Positions 14,962-23,453 are shown, counted from the first letter of the stretch. The stretch: 47,170 nucleotides of DNA from an uncultured Desulfuromonadales bacterium (GCA_945787335.1 CALZHR010000100.1:1-47170); one strand, 5' to 3'. Notes: a model not told the origin generated them from the letters alone. Translations and numbers: made by a program.

Positions 14962-16932
14962 ATGCGCTGGTATCGACGACTGGTTTTCCATCTAGAGCGC
15001 TTTATCTTGCGCGGAGCACCCTATCAGCTGTTCCTGATCGCCGGGCTGATCGTCCTGGTCTCTTTGGCGGCGGGAGCGGCCCTGTCTCTCAGCCGTCCGG
15101 AAACCGGCGATTTCTGGGAGTGGTCCTGGTGGGGATTTCTGCGCCTGAGCGACCCCGGCTACCTGGGGGATGACGCGGGCTGGTTGCGGCGCAGCCTGTC
15201 GACGGTGGTTACCGTCCTTGGCTATGTGCTGTTCATGGGCGCGTTGGTGGCGATCATGACCCAGGGGCTGCACCGCAGCATCTCGCGCCTCGAAGCGGGC
15301 CTGACGCCGATTACCGAGAGCGGCCACATCATCATTCTCGGCTGGAACAACCGCACCCCGGCCATCGTGCGCGAAATCCTGCTGGCCGAAGGGCGGGTCA
15401 AGCGGTTTCTGCAGCGGGTCGGATCAAGCAGCCTGAATATCGTGATTCTGGCCGACCAGGTGTCGGCAGCGCTGGTGGCTGACCTCAAAGATGAACTTGG
15501 CCCGGTCTGGGCCGCCGATAAAATCATCTTCCGCTCGGGCAATCCGTTGCGCCTGGAACACCTGGAACGGGTCGATTTTCTTAATGCCGCTGCGATTATC
15601 CTGCCCGCCTCGGACGTCGATATCGAGCGCGCCACGATGTTCGATTCGCGGGTCGTGAAAATCCTGCTGGTGATTTCCAATGTCGCCGCCAGCCACAATC
15701 CCCCCCGTCGCCCGCCGCTACTGGTCACCGAGATCTTCGATCCGCGCAAAGTCGAGCTGGCCCGCCGGGGCTATGACGGCAACGTCGAAATCGTGCCGAG
15801 CTCCTCGATCATCAGCCGCCTGATCGCCCAGAACGTCAGGCATGGCGGGCTGTCTCATGTTTACCGGGAACTCTTGTCCCACGGCCTGGGGAACGAAATC
15901 TACCTGCGGGAATGCCCGGAGCTGGCCGGTGAACGCTTCGGCAGCATCGGCCCGCTCTTTCCCGCAGCGCTCCCGATCGGCGTGGTGCGAAAAGAAAATG
16001 GCGGAAAAAAAGAGTATCTCAACCCGCCTGCCGATTTCCTGCTCGGCGAGGATCGCCTGATCTTTATCGCGCGCAGCTATGCGGATACCAGTCCGGTAAA
16101 GAAACCTCTGTCGCTTTCAGCTCTACCCGCGATTGCGCAGCCCTACCAAAGCGCCGGTCGACAGCGCAAGGTTCTGATTCTCGGCTGGGGCAGCAAGCTT
16201 CCAGTGCTGCTCAGTGAATTCGACAGCTATGCACGGGAGCAGTTCACGCTTGACCTGCTCTCCACCAAGTCGATCGAAGAGCGGGAGAAGACGCTGCTCC
16301 GCTTCGGCAGCACGCTGCGCAATGTTTCCCTGCGCCACCTCGAAGGCGATTACACCTCGCCGGTCAGTCTGGCGAATATCGATCTGGCCGACTACAGCAA
16401 CATCGTTATTCTCTCCAGTGACTGGATGGCCTCGGAGTCGGAGTCGGATGCGCGAGCCATTCTCGGCTATCAGCTGCTGCGCAGCGAACTGGCGAAACTG
16501 CCCGCAAACCGGCGTCCCCAGGTGCTGATCGAGTTGATGGACCCGGAAAATGAGCCGCTGTTCCGCTCGCAGCCGGGCGAGGTTCTGGTCAGTCCGATGA
16601 TCGTCAGCCACATGATGAGCCACATCGCCCAGCGGCCGGAGCTGCGGATGGTCTTCGAGAACCTGTTCACCGCCGGCGGCGCAGAGATCTTCTTTCATCC
16701 ACCGGAGGCTTACCTGGAGCCGGAACTGCGCAAGCTCAGCTTTGCCCAACTGCAAGAAAAGGTGGCGGCCCACGGCGCGATCGCACTGGGGATTTTCCGC
16801 CCCGCAGCGCCCGGCAAATCGAGCGCAGAAGAACTCATCCTCAACCCCTCACCGGAACTGGAGTGGCAGGTCCAGGCGACAGACGAAATTGTGGTGCTGA
16901 TCACCTACTCTTCCGGCACCGACCAGCCCTGA
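14962..16932 (+). CDS. CASTOR/POLLUX-related ion channel
   Basis: 656 residues. The N-terminus has two membrane segments (about 18-42 and 78-103) flanking a pore-like loop (GFLRLSDPGYLGDD) without the TVGYG filter of K+ channels. This matches the CASTOR/POLLUX family first known from plant nuclear envelopes. Two RCK/TrkA-N-like cytoplasmic domains follow, each starting with a Rossmann motif: IIILGWNNRTPAIVREIL near residue 115 and VLILGWGSKLPVL near residue 400. The second ATG (14962) is chosen because GAGGGG lies 8 nt upstream; an ATG two codons earlier is too close to it. It is likely a ligand-gated cation channel. Ion selectivity is unknown. Confidence 0.85.
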   Translation: MRWYRRLVFHLERFILRGAPYQLFLIAGLIVLVSLAAGAALSLSRPETGDFWEWSWWGFLRLSDPGYLGDDAGWLRRSLSTVVTVLGYVLFMGALVAIMTQGLHRSISRLEAGLTPITESGHIIILGWNNRTPAIVREILLAEGRVKRFLQRVGSSSLNIVILADQVSAALVADLKDELGPVWAADKIIFRSGNPLRLEHLERVDFLNAAAIILPASDVDIERATMFDSRVVKILLVISNVAASHNPPRRPPLLVTEIFDPRKVELARRGYDGNVEIVPSSSIISRLIAQNVRHGGLSHVYRELLSHGLGNEIYLRECPELAGERFGSIGPLFPAALPIGVVRKENGGKKEYLNPPADFLLGEDRLIFIARSYADTSPVKKPLSLSALPAIAQPYQSAGRQRKVLILGWGSKLPVLLSEFDSYAREQFTLDLLSTKSIEEREKTLLRFGSTLRNVSLRHLEGDYTSPVSLANIDLADYSNIVILSSDWMASESESDARAILGYQLLRSELAKLPANRRPQVLIELMDPENEPLFRSQPGEVLVSPMIVSHMMSHIAQRPELRMVFENLFTAGGAEIFFHPPEAYLEPELRKLSFAQLQEKVAAHGAIALGIFRPAAPGKSSAEELILNPSPELEWQVQATDEIVVLITYSSGTDQP

Positions 16933-17234
16933 TCGTTGCGCAGCAGCCGGCAGAAAATTTTTAAGTGCCCACGGCCCAGTTTGCAGGTGAGGCCGCAATA
17001 AAACGCTTTTCTTTCTCTTCGCCCTGCTCAAACCTAATCTTTGTTGTGCAGCGCTCTCTCCTGCCCTGAATCACGCCAAGGTTGTGCCAAGGTTAACAAA
17101 GAGACGCCCTTGAGAGGCCGCAGTAGCGATTCCGGATGCAGCGCCCGGCAGCGGGTTTGCCTGAGTGGCGCAAAGCCAGATCCCCCGGCAGGTTGTATAA
17201 TATCTTTAGGAACCACAGAACAAGGAGTCGCGTA
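16933..17234. other. Intergenic region with a perfect -10 box
   Basis: No gene is supported here. Near the downstream end a perfect TATAAT (17196-17201) lies 33 bp before the start of the next small gene and probably marks its promoter, but no good -35 box lies 16-18 bp upstream. A pyrimidine-rich run occurs around 17005-17020. Confidence 0.5.
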
Positions 17235-17501
17235 ATGAATATCGAACAGGCGATGCTGGATCCCTCCAGCGTGTTTACGCATCCTGAAGAGGTCTTTTCT
17301 GCGGAGAACTTAAGCCGCGAGCAAAAAATCAAGATTCTGCGCCGCTGGGAGTACGACGCCCGCGAATTGCAGGTTGCCGATGAAGAGAACATGGGTGGCG
17401 GCCCGCCGGACAACCTTGATCAGATTCTCAAGGTGCTGCACCAGTTGGGCGCCGAGATCGACAGCGAGCATTCGCCGCCGACCAAGCAGGGTGGCGAATA
17501 G
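17235..17501 (+). CDS. Small conserved hypothetical protein
   Basis: 88 residues, starting at ATG 17235 with AAGGAG 7 nt upstream. The sequence is soluble and mostly helical. A core LSREQKIKILRRWEYDARELQVADEENM is shared, from memory, with small proteins found in many proteobacteria that have no assigned function. The C-terminal half has a second amphipathic helix (NLDQILKVLHQLGAEI). No Cys, signal peptide or membrane segment is present. It appears to be a single-gene transcript between the channel gene and the convergent molybdenum cluster. Confidence 0.75.
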   Translation: MNIEQAMLDPSSVFTHPEEVFSAENLSREQKIKILRRWEYDARELQVADEENMGGGPPDNLDQILKVLHQLGAEIDSEHSPPTKQGGE

Positions 17502-17546
17502 TCGTTTTTCCCCTGTTCCCGGCAGGCTGTCATCCACACTCTGGAA

Positions 17547-18074
17547 TTAGCCTTTTGCCTGAGGATGCAAGTTCAGCTGGGCTTCGAAAAAATCGGCGAT
17601 TCGGGCAGGGTCGTTCAGATCGAGCTGCGGCACGTCGAGCTGCAGCTCGGTATCTGTGGCGACCGCCAGCAGCGCCGGGTCGTGGGTTGCCCCTCGGCAG
17701 AGCAGCTGTTCGCTGAAACCGGCCCGGAAGAGCTCGATTTTCGGCAGTCCGCTGCTCTTGTAACCCTCGACCAGTACCAGGTCGACATCATGACAATAAT
17801 CCGCGAGCAGCTGCTCAAGTGGCGCTGGCGTTTGCTGCTTGACCATCGCCAGCTTGTTGGCCGAGCTGATCAGCATGGTGTCGGCGCCAGCGTGGGTGAG
17901 TCGGTGGCTGTCCTTGCCGGGATGATCGATCTCGAACTTGTGGGCGTCATGCTTGAAAACCCCGACCCGGTAACCGCGCGCCTTGAGCTCGACGATCAGC
18001 TTTTCGAGCAGGGTGGTCTTGCCGGTGCCGGAGCGGGCGACAAAGGAGATCGCCGGAGGGATGGGGTTTGTCAT
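17547..18074 (-). CDS. mobB: Molybdopterin-guanine dinucleotide biosynthesis protein B
   Basis: A 175-residue P-loop GTPase of the MobB family. It has the P-loop ARSGTGKTTL (the Ala at the first position is normal for MobB), FKHDAHKFEIDHPGKDSHR, and the Walker-B-like VDLVLVEGYK. It assists MobA in making the bis-MGD cofactor that formate dehydrogenase needs. The start at ATG 18074 follows the moeA stop by 1 nt; a longer frame inside moeA has no support. It is the last gene of the formate dehydrogenase supercluster. Confidence 0.92.
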   Translation of the reverse strand: MTNPIPPAISFVARSGTGKTTLLEKLIVELKARGYRVGVFKHDAHKFEIDHPGKDSHRLTHAGADTMLISSANKLAMVKQQTPAPLEQLLADYCHDVDLVLVEGYKSSGLPKIELFRAGFSEQLLCRGATHDPALLAVATDTELQLDVPQLDLNDPARIADFFEAQLNLHPQAKG

Positions 18075-18075
18075 C

Positions 18076-19287
18076 TCAGTAGCCAAGGGCGGTGGCGGCG
18101 CCGAGCAGATGGACATCGACCTGCTCGCCGGCCGCGTAGAAATCGCGCTCGGCTTCGAGCAGGGCAATACCGGTGGCGTAGATCATGGTGCGCAGGATGC
18201 CGGTGTTCTGATCGCCGGGGCTGGCGACCAGCAGCTCGCCAGCGCTGTTCAGCTCGACCGCCACGCGCATCAGCTGCAGCCGGCCGGCCCGCTTCTTCAC
18301 CGGTTCCTGCAGTTTCGCTTTGAACAGCGGCTTGAGCACCACGCGGTGACCCATCATCTTGAGCAGCGCCGGACGGACGAATTCTTCAAAAGTGATCATC
18401 GTCGAGACCGGGTTGCCCGGCAGGGAAAAGACCGGCACCGTCTCCTTCATGCCGAAAGCGGTCGGCTTGCCCGGCTTGATGTTGATCTTCCAGAACTGCT
18501 GCACAACGCCGAGCTCATCGAGCACCTCGCGGACCAGGTCGCGGTCGCCGGCGGAGACCCCGGCCGAGGTGATCAGCACGTCGGCCTGCAGGCCGTCAAT
18601 GAGTTTTTCGCGCAAACTCTCCAGGTTGTCGCGGGCGATGCCGAGCATCAGCGGCACCCCGCCGATCTCCCGCACCGCCGCCGCCAGAGCCCAGGAGTTG
18701 CTGTTGACCACGCTCCCCTCGAAGCGCAGCTCGTCGATCTCCTGCAGCTCGTCGCCGGTGGAGAGGATCGCCACCCGCACCCGCCGGCGGACCCGCACCG
18801 TCGACATGCTGAACGAGGCGAGCAGGCTGATCTCGGCCGGGCGCAGCACCGTGCCGGCGGCGATCACCCGGTCGCCAGGGCGGATATCCTCCCCCTTCCA
18901 GCGGATGTGATCGCCACTTTTCACCGTTCCGAGCAGGCGGATCTGCTCTGGCTGTTCCTCGGTCTCCTCGAAGGGGACGATCGCATCGGCCCCCGCCGGA
19001 AGCGGGGCACCGGTCATGATCTTGACCGCGCTGCCCGGCGCAACCGTGACGGGACTGCCGCCGGCCGGCAAATAGCCTTTGACCGGCAACACGGAACCGA
19101 CCTGACAGTCGACGGCGCGCACCGCGTAGCCGTCCATCGCCGAATTGTCGAAGGCGGGCAGCGACTGGCTGGCCATCACGTCTTCGGCCACCGCGCGCCC
19201 GGCGGCATCGAGCAGGGGAACCTTTTCGAGCGCAAGGGGCTGAACGGCATCGAGGATCTGTTGCCTGGCCTGATGAAAAGAAAGCAT
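18076..19287 (-). CDS. moeA: Molybdopterin molybdenumtransferase
   Basis: A 403-residue MoeA that inserts molybdate into adenylylated molybdopterin. Domain features in order are the N-terminal MoeA_N region with PAFDNSAMDGYAVR (about 44-57), the central MPT-binding domain with ILSTGDEL, TSAGVSAGDRD and SLPGNPVS, and the C-terminal beta-barrel. The start ATG has GGAG 7 nt upstream. It lies downstream of the fdhD-mobA fusion with a 187-nt gap that contains a structured RNA candidate, which suggests its expression can be adjusted separately from fdnGHI. Confidence 0.95.
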   Translation of the reverse strand: MLSFHQARQQILDAVQPLALEKVPLLDAAGRAVAEDVMASQSLPAFDNSAMDGYAVRAVDCQVGSVLPVKGYLPAGGSPVTVAPGSAVKIMTGAPLPAGADAIVPFEETEEQPEQIRLLGTVKSGDHIRWKGEDIRPGDRVIAAGTVLRPAEISLLASFSMSTVRVRRRVRVAILSTGDELQEIDELRFEGSVVNSNSWALAAAVREIGGVPLMLGIARDNLESLREKLIDGLQADVLITSAGVSAGDRDLVREVLDELGVVQQFWKINIKPGKPTAFGMKETVPVFSLPGNPVSTMITFEEFVRPALLKMMGHRVVLKPLFKAKLQEPVKKRAGRLQLMRVAVELNSAGELLVASPGDQNTGILRTMIYATGIALLEAERDFYAAGEQVDVHLLGAATALGY

Positions 19288-19381
19288 TGGATATCTCCAA
19301 ATGATGAGATTTCAGCGCTGCAGCGGCAGAACCAGCCTAAACAGTCTGCAGAATCACCCCTGAAGAATCAAGCGGAATCAT

Positions 19382-19440
19382 GCGCCTGGCGCGGTGCGAA
19401 ACAAGAGCAGGAGACGCTGCTCTCACCACAGGCCAGGCGC
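19382..19440 (-). ncRNA. Structured leader upstream of moeA, candidate Moco-type riboswitch
   Basis: In the 187-nt gap before moeA a perfect 9-bp outer stem (GCGCCTGGC at 19432-19440 with GCCAGGCGC at 19382-19390 on the minus strand) encloses a perfect 7-bp inner hairpin (AGAGCAG / CTGCTCT, 19404-19423). A GGTG / CACC pairing sits between them. The layout, the position about 95 nt before a molybdenum-cofactor gene, and the conserved-looking internal loop fit a cis-regulatory RNA. The Moco/tungsten-cofactor motif is the obvious candidate, but I could not verify its consensus by eye. A simple intercistronic hairpin is the alternative. Confidence 0.5.
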
Positions 19441-19474
19441 TGTGAGGCGGGACGGTGCGAAGGCAATCGGCTTG

Positions 19475-20884
19475 CTAGCCCTGGTGCTCCTGCGGCATAG
19501 GGGCGGCCAGCTGAGGACCGGACCCCTTGCCCCGCAGTTGGAAATATTCCTCGGGGGTATTGATGTTGCGGAAGCTGCGCTCCTGCGGGTCGATTCGCTG
19601 CAGCTCCTCGGGCGGGATCTCTGCGACCTGCACCTGGTCGAAAAAGCTGATGATCCGTTTCCGTCCGGCATCGAGCACCTGCTCCATGGCCGGCAGGCAG
19701 CTTTTGCCGTAGAGGGCGTGCAGCGGTTCATGGCCGCTGCTGCTCAGCGGCAGGACCAGGTCTCCCTGGTCGGCGCGGGCGCAGATGCTGCGGACCAGCT
19801 GCGGCGAGACAAAGGGCATGTCGCAGCCAACGACAAACGCATGCCGATGCTGGGCGTGTTTGACGCCGGAGTGGATTCCGGCCAGCGCCCCTTGCGCGTA
19901 GTAGATGTCGGGCACCTTGCGGCAGGGGATCTCGCGGTAGAGCTCCGGCGAGTTGGTGACGATGATCACCTCGTCGAACAGCGCCGCCAGGCGGGCGTAG
20001 ACGTGGTCGATGAAGCGCGCGCCGTGAATCGGCAGCAGCGATTTGTCGCTGCCCATCCGCCGGCTCTCGCCGCCGGCGAGAATCACCCCGCTGATGCCAT
20101 GAATCCGCTCGCGGTCGGTGGTGATCCGCAGCTGCTGCGGGTGACTGTAGATCTCCAGCGCTTGGCCGCGCAGGTAGCCGATCAGGGTGATGCCGGCCTG
20201 CTCGCAGAGGGCGATCGCCTGATCGGTCGGTGAGGTGCGCGAGGCGATCAGGCCGATGCCGAGCCGGGCCGCCTTGGCGACCATTTCGGTCGAGACACGG
20301 CCAGAAGTCATCAGCAGCTTGTCCTGCAGGTCGATCTGCTTGAACCAGGCTTCGCCGGCCAGCCGGTCGAGGGTATTGTGGCGGCCGATATCCTCGGCGA
20401 ACAGCAGCAGGCCGTCCTCGTCGCCGATCGCCGCCGAGTGGATACCACCGTGGCTGCGGTACTGCTCGGCCTGCTGGGTCAGCTGGCGAAGCAGCAGAAA
20501 CAGGCTGTCGCTGCTGTAGCTGCGCTGCCGGCCGTGCGACTCGCTGAGCAGCTGCTGCGGCAGGTTGTAGACGATACCGGTGCCGCAGCCGGAGGTCAGG
20601 GTCGGCTGGAGTTTTTCCGGCAACTCCCTTTTCAGGCGAACTTCGGCCAGCCCGAAATCGGCGCAGACCCCCAGCGACTGGATATCGTCAAGGGAGTCGG
20701 CGAACCCCTGCAGACGGAAAAAACCCGCAAGCAGAAAATTCACCTGGTGCGGTGAGCAGACCAGGGTCGCCAGGTCGCGGCCGTTGACCCGCAGACGCAG
20801 CGGATACTCCTCGACCACCTGGCGCACCGCCGGGTGCAGGCGGCCATTCTTCAGTTGATAGATACTGGAGGATTTATCGCTCAT
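19475..20884 (-). CDS. fdhD-mobA: FdhD-MobA fusion: formate dehydrogenase sulfurtransferase plus Mo-cofactor guanylyltransferase
   Basis: 469 residues joining two enzymes usually made separately. Residues about 20-258 are FdhD, which passes sulfur from IscS to the molybdenum cofactor of formate dehydrogenase. Its active-site loop is TSGCGTGI with Cys100; the second Cys of the E. coli CxxC is absent. Later FdhD motifs are present (AEDIGRHNTLD, TSGRVSTEM, ASRTSPTDQAI). Residues about 264-455 are MobA, with the nucleotide-binding start LAGGESRRMGSDK (269-281) and VVGCDMPF. The fused product would couple guanylylation and sulfuration of the cofactor. It follows fdhE with 2 nt between stop and start. 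Confidence 0.93.
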   Translation of the reverse strand: MSDKSSSIYQLKNGRLHPAVRQVVEEYPLRLRVNGRDLATLVCSPHQVNFLLAGFFRLQGFADSLDDIQSLGVCADFGLAEVRLKRELPEKLQPTLTSGCGTGIVYNLPQQLLSESHGRQRSYSSDSLFLLLRQLTQQAEQYRSHGGIHSAAIGDEDGLLLFAEDIGRHNTLDRLAGEAWFKQIDLQDKLLMTSGRVSTEMVAKAARLGIGLIASRTSPTDQAIALCEQAGITLIGYLRGQALEIYSHPQQLRITTDRERIHGISGVILAGGESRRMGSDKSLLPIHGARFIDHVYARLAALFDEVIIVTNSPELYREIPCRKVPDIYYAQGALAGIHSGVKHAQHRHAFVVGCDMPFVSPQLVRSICARADQGDLVLPLSSSGHEPLHALYGKSCLPAMEQVLDAGRKRIISFFDQVQVAEIPPEELQRIDPQERSFRNINTPEEYFQLRGKGSGPQLAAPMPQEHQG

Positions 20885-20886
20885 CG

Positions 20887-21747
20887 CTAACCATCCCTGA
20901 AAGTACGTTTCCCCTTGGCAAAGCCTTCTTTTTGCGCCAGCAGATCGAGGTGCATGGTATTGAGATCCTCGACATCCATCGGCAGCCCGGCACCGAGCTC
21001 GCGACTGTCAACCACCTTGAGATAGCCGGAGCACTTGCGGCAGAGGTCGACCCGATAACCGATCTCCCCTTCGGCAGTGAAATACTCCAGGCTGTCACTC
21101 TCCTCGTTGCCACAGTAGCTGCACTTGAGCCGGGTGACGCTCCAATCGCAGGCGCAGATCGAACAATGCAGCTGCTTTTTCCCTTCCTCCCCGGCCAGTT
21201 CGCCCATCGCCGGCACCGCCCCGCAGAGCGGACAGTAGCCTTCCTGCCAGCCATCGAACAGCGGCTGCGGAGCCGTGTCCCGCCACTGCTGCAGGCCGAA
21301 GGCGAGAGCCGTGGAGCAGACATACTCGACCAGGGCGGCAGGGATCTCCAGCCCGTTGGCCGCCGCTTCGAGGGGCGCGCGGTCCTTTTCCAGGCAGGCG
21401 AGCAGCAGCTTGTCGCTGGCAATATCACCGGCGCTGATGGCGGCGGAAAGCGTCTTCAGCTCCGCCTCCCCCTGCTGGCCATGCTCGATAAAGGTGTCGA
21501 TCAGCGCGGTGATAAAGCTGCTGGCGGCCGCGGCATCGATCTGCAGCGCGTCTCGGGTGAGCAGCGGGAAGCCGGCCTGGCGGCGCGGCTCCCAGCCGTC
21601 CAGGTCGGGCGCGCAGCGCAGCCAGCCCAGCTGCTGCCCCTGCAGGAAACGGCAGAGACCGGCATAGAAATCGTAGATTTCGGCGTACTGGGGGCGCTGC
21701 TTGCGCAGCTGCTTGAGGCGTTGCAGTTTGCTTTCGATAAACTCCAC
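20887..21747 (-). CDS. fdhE: Formate dehydrogenase accessory protein FdhE
   Basis: A 286-residue cytoplasmic protein required for maturation of respiratory formate dehydrogenase. Its C-terminal half carries four CxxC pairs (Cys172/175, 195/198, 209/212, 236/239) that form rubredoxin-like iron sites in the family. The start is a GTG at 21747 with AGGAG 8 nt upstream. It sits between the dihaem peroxidase and the fdhD-mobA fusion in the same transcript. Length and Cys pattern are normal for FdhE. Confidence 0.93.
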   Translation of the reverse strand: MEFIESKLQRLKQLRKQRPQYAEIYDFYAGLCRFLQGQQLGWLRCAPDLDGWEPRRQAGFPLLTRDALQIDAAAASSFITALIDTFIEHGQQGEAELKTLSAAISAGDIASDKLLLACLEKDRAPLEAAANGLEIPAALVEYVCSTALAFGLQQWRDTAPQPLFDGWQEGYCPLCGAVPAMGELAGEEGKKQLHCSICACDWSVTRLKCSYCGNEESDSLEYFTAEGEIGYRVDLCRKCSGYLKVVDSRELGAGLPMDVEDLNTMHLDLLAQKEGFAKGKRTFRDG

Positions 21748-21766
21748 CCTGTGGACTCCTGTCGGG

Positions 21767-22831
21767 TTAAAGGCCTGGCGGCCGGGGCGCGCGCACCTGC
21801 GGGTAACTTCCGCTCAGGCTGCGCAGAAAAACTTCCAGGGCCTGTTTTTCGTCTTCATTGAGACCGAGCGGCTTGAGCAGCTTGGACTTGTTCGGATCTT
21901 CGCCGCCGCCCCGGTTGAAAAATTCGATCACTTCGGAAAGGCTGCCGAGACTGCCATTATGCATGTAGGGGGCGCTCTGCTCAACCTGCCGCAGCGGCGG
22001 GGTGCGAAACGCGCCGAGAACTTTTTCCCGCCGGCTGATGGCGTAGTAGCCGGGGTCACGCTCCATCGGCGGCAGCCCCATCTCACCGAGAAAGAAATTG
22101 CGCGTGGTGCGATGTTGCGGGTCGCTGATCAATTCCGGCAGCTCGGCCACCCCCAGGTTGTGGAACTTCTGATCGCTCAGCAGCGGCCCGGAATGGCACT
22201 GGCCGCAGTTGCCGCGCGGCCCGAAGAAAATCTCCAACCCCTGCTTGGCCTGCGCCGAAAGGGCTTCATCTTCGCCGCGCAGGTAGCGGTCAAAGGGGGA
22301 ATCGTTGACGACCAGGGTCCGCTCGAAAGCGGCCAGCGAATCCAAAATCCGCTCCTGGGTTGCTCCGCCTCCGCAAGCTTTTACGAACAGTTCCTGGTAC
22401 TCCGGGATCTCACGCAGCTTGGCGACCAGGAAACGGGGGTTGAGGTTCATCTCGAAGGAGGAGTGAATCGGTCCAAGCGCCTGATCCTCCAGACTGCGGC
22501 TGCGCCCGTCCCAGAAGAAGACATCCAGATACCCGACATTCAGCAGGCTGTTGGTGTGCCGCCAGTGCTTGTTGGTCGGGTAGGCGCCGGAGATCTTCTG
22601 CCCGTCGGCGAAGGCTTCGTCCGGGATGTGACAGACCGCGCAGCTGACGGTGCCGTCGCCGGAGAGTCGCCGGTCGAAAAACAGCGCCCTGCCGAGCTCG
22701 ACCTTGGCCGGGTCCTGCTGCGGCAGAACCTCCAGCGGCTCCGGCAGCTGCAACGGTTGCGCAGCCAGCGGACCCGACTGAAGCAGCAGACAGCTCAGCA
22801 GCAGGCCAGACAGATGAAGAAGCGGGCGCAT
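21767..22831 (-). CDS. Dihaem cytochrome c peroxidase (CcpA/MauG family)
   Basis: 354 residues with a signal peptide (cleavage near AAA/QP, about residue 24) for the periplasm. There are two c-type haem motifs, CAVCH (Cys64, Cys67, His68) and CGQCH (Cys209, Cys212, His213), as in bacterial dihaem peroxidases that reduce H2O2 with cytochrome c electrons. An APYMHNGSLGSLSEVIEFFNRGG stretch near the C-terminus is also typical. Its ATG at 22831 overlaps the TGA of the DsbA-like selenoprotein gene (TGATG), so the two are translationally coupled. A GTG 3 nt earlier is the alternative start. Confidence 0.92.
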   Translation of the reverse strand: MRPLLHLSGLLLSCLLLQSGPLAAQPLQLPEPLEVLPQQDPAKVELGRALFFDRRLSGDGTVSCAVCHIPDEAFADGQKISGAYPTNKHWRHTNSLLNVGYLDVFFWDGRSRSLEDQALGPIHSSFEMNLNPRFLVAKLREIPEYQELFVKACGGGATQERILDSLAAFERTLVVNDSPFDRYLRGEDEALSAQAKQGLEIFFGPRGNCGQCHSGPLLSDQKFHNLGVAELPELISDPQHRTTRNFFLGEMGLPPMERDPGYYAISRREKVLGAFRTPPLRQVEQSAPYMHNGSLGSLSEVIEFFNRGGGEDPNKSKLLKPLGLNEDEKQALEVFLRSLSGSYPQVRAPRPPGL

Positions 22832-23430
22832 CACCCGCCGCCGCCCTTGGATTCGGCAAGCGCCGCGTCGATCAGTTCACGGAACTTTTCGATCGGCCGG
22901 CCGCCGACCAGCGCGCGGCCATTGATGACAAAGGTCGGGGTCTGATAGAAGTCGAGCTTACGGGCCAGGTCAACATCCGCCTCGACCCGTGGCCGGTGGG
23001 TTTCACTGTCGAGCTCGCTGCTGAAGCGCTCGACGTCGAGATTCAACTGCCGGGCGTAGCCGATCAGGTCGTCGCGGGACAGCTTCTTCTCGTGCATCAT
23101 CAGATCGAAGTACTCCCAGAACTTCCCCTGCGCCCGCGCCGCTTCTGCGGCTTGCGCGGCCAGATAGGAATAGTCCCGGTAGCGATAGGGGTAATGCTTG
23201 ATGACCAGTCGCACCTTGCCGGCGTACTCTTCAAGAACCTGTTCGACGGTCGGACCGACCGCCTGACAATAGGGTCATTGAAAGTCGATGAACTCGACCA
23301 TGGTCACGGCCGCATCGGCCGGACCGCGCACCGGGGCGTCGCCCAGCGGCACCTCGATCCGCGGCTTGTCGGCCGCCCCGGCGGTGCTGACCAGAAGACC
23401 CAGCAGCAGAATCAGTAATGAACGCAGCAT
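22831..23430 (-). CDS. DsbA-like thiol oxidoreductase, selenoprotein (Sec52 in a UPYC motif)
   Basis: Read straight through an in-frame TGA at 23275-23277, this is a 199-residue secreted DsbA/thioredoxin-fold protein. The start at ATG 23430 has GGAGG 5 nt upstream, and a signal peptide (LLILLLGLLVSTAGAA, cleavage about residue 20) follows. The redox motif reads FQ-Sec-PYC: the TGA replaces the first Cys of the CPYC found in DsbA-type proteins. The later part has the expected DsbA features: KHYPYR, the helical insertion, and a cis-Pro loop TPTFVINGRAL. A hairpin lies about 13 nt after the TGA. selC is present in this window. Without recoding, callers would report only residues 73-199. Partners may be the coupled peroxidase or the periplasmic formate dehydrogenase. 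Confidence 0.88.
23247..23261 (-). promoter_or_regulatory. SECIS-like hairpin of the DsbA-like selenoprotein
   Basis: On the minus strand CGGTCG-GTC-CGACCG forms a perfect 6-bp stem with a small G/U-containing loop (extendable by a G-U pair), 13 nt downstream of the TGA at 23275-23277. Bacterial SECIS elements sit at this distance inside the coding region and are bound by SelB. Confidence 0.65.
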
Positions 23431-23453
23431 CTGTCCTCCGATGAGAAGGTTCG

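Noticed and set aside
17983-19500. A 505-codon open frame on the plus strand across moeA and mobB
   Set aside because: It is an antisense shadow of well-recognised genes in GC-rich DNA, with His/Arg/Gln-rich composition and no family similarity.
22831-23214. A short thioredoxin-like gene starting at 23214
   Set aside because: It lacks a signal peptide and the redox motif. The true gene starts at 23430 and reads through a selenocysteine TGA.
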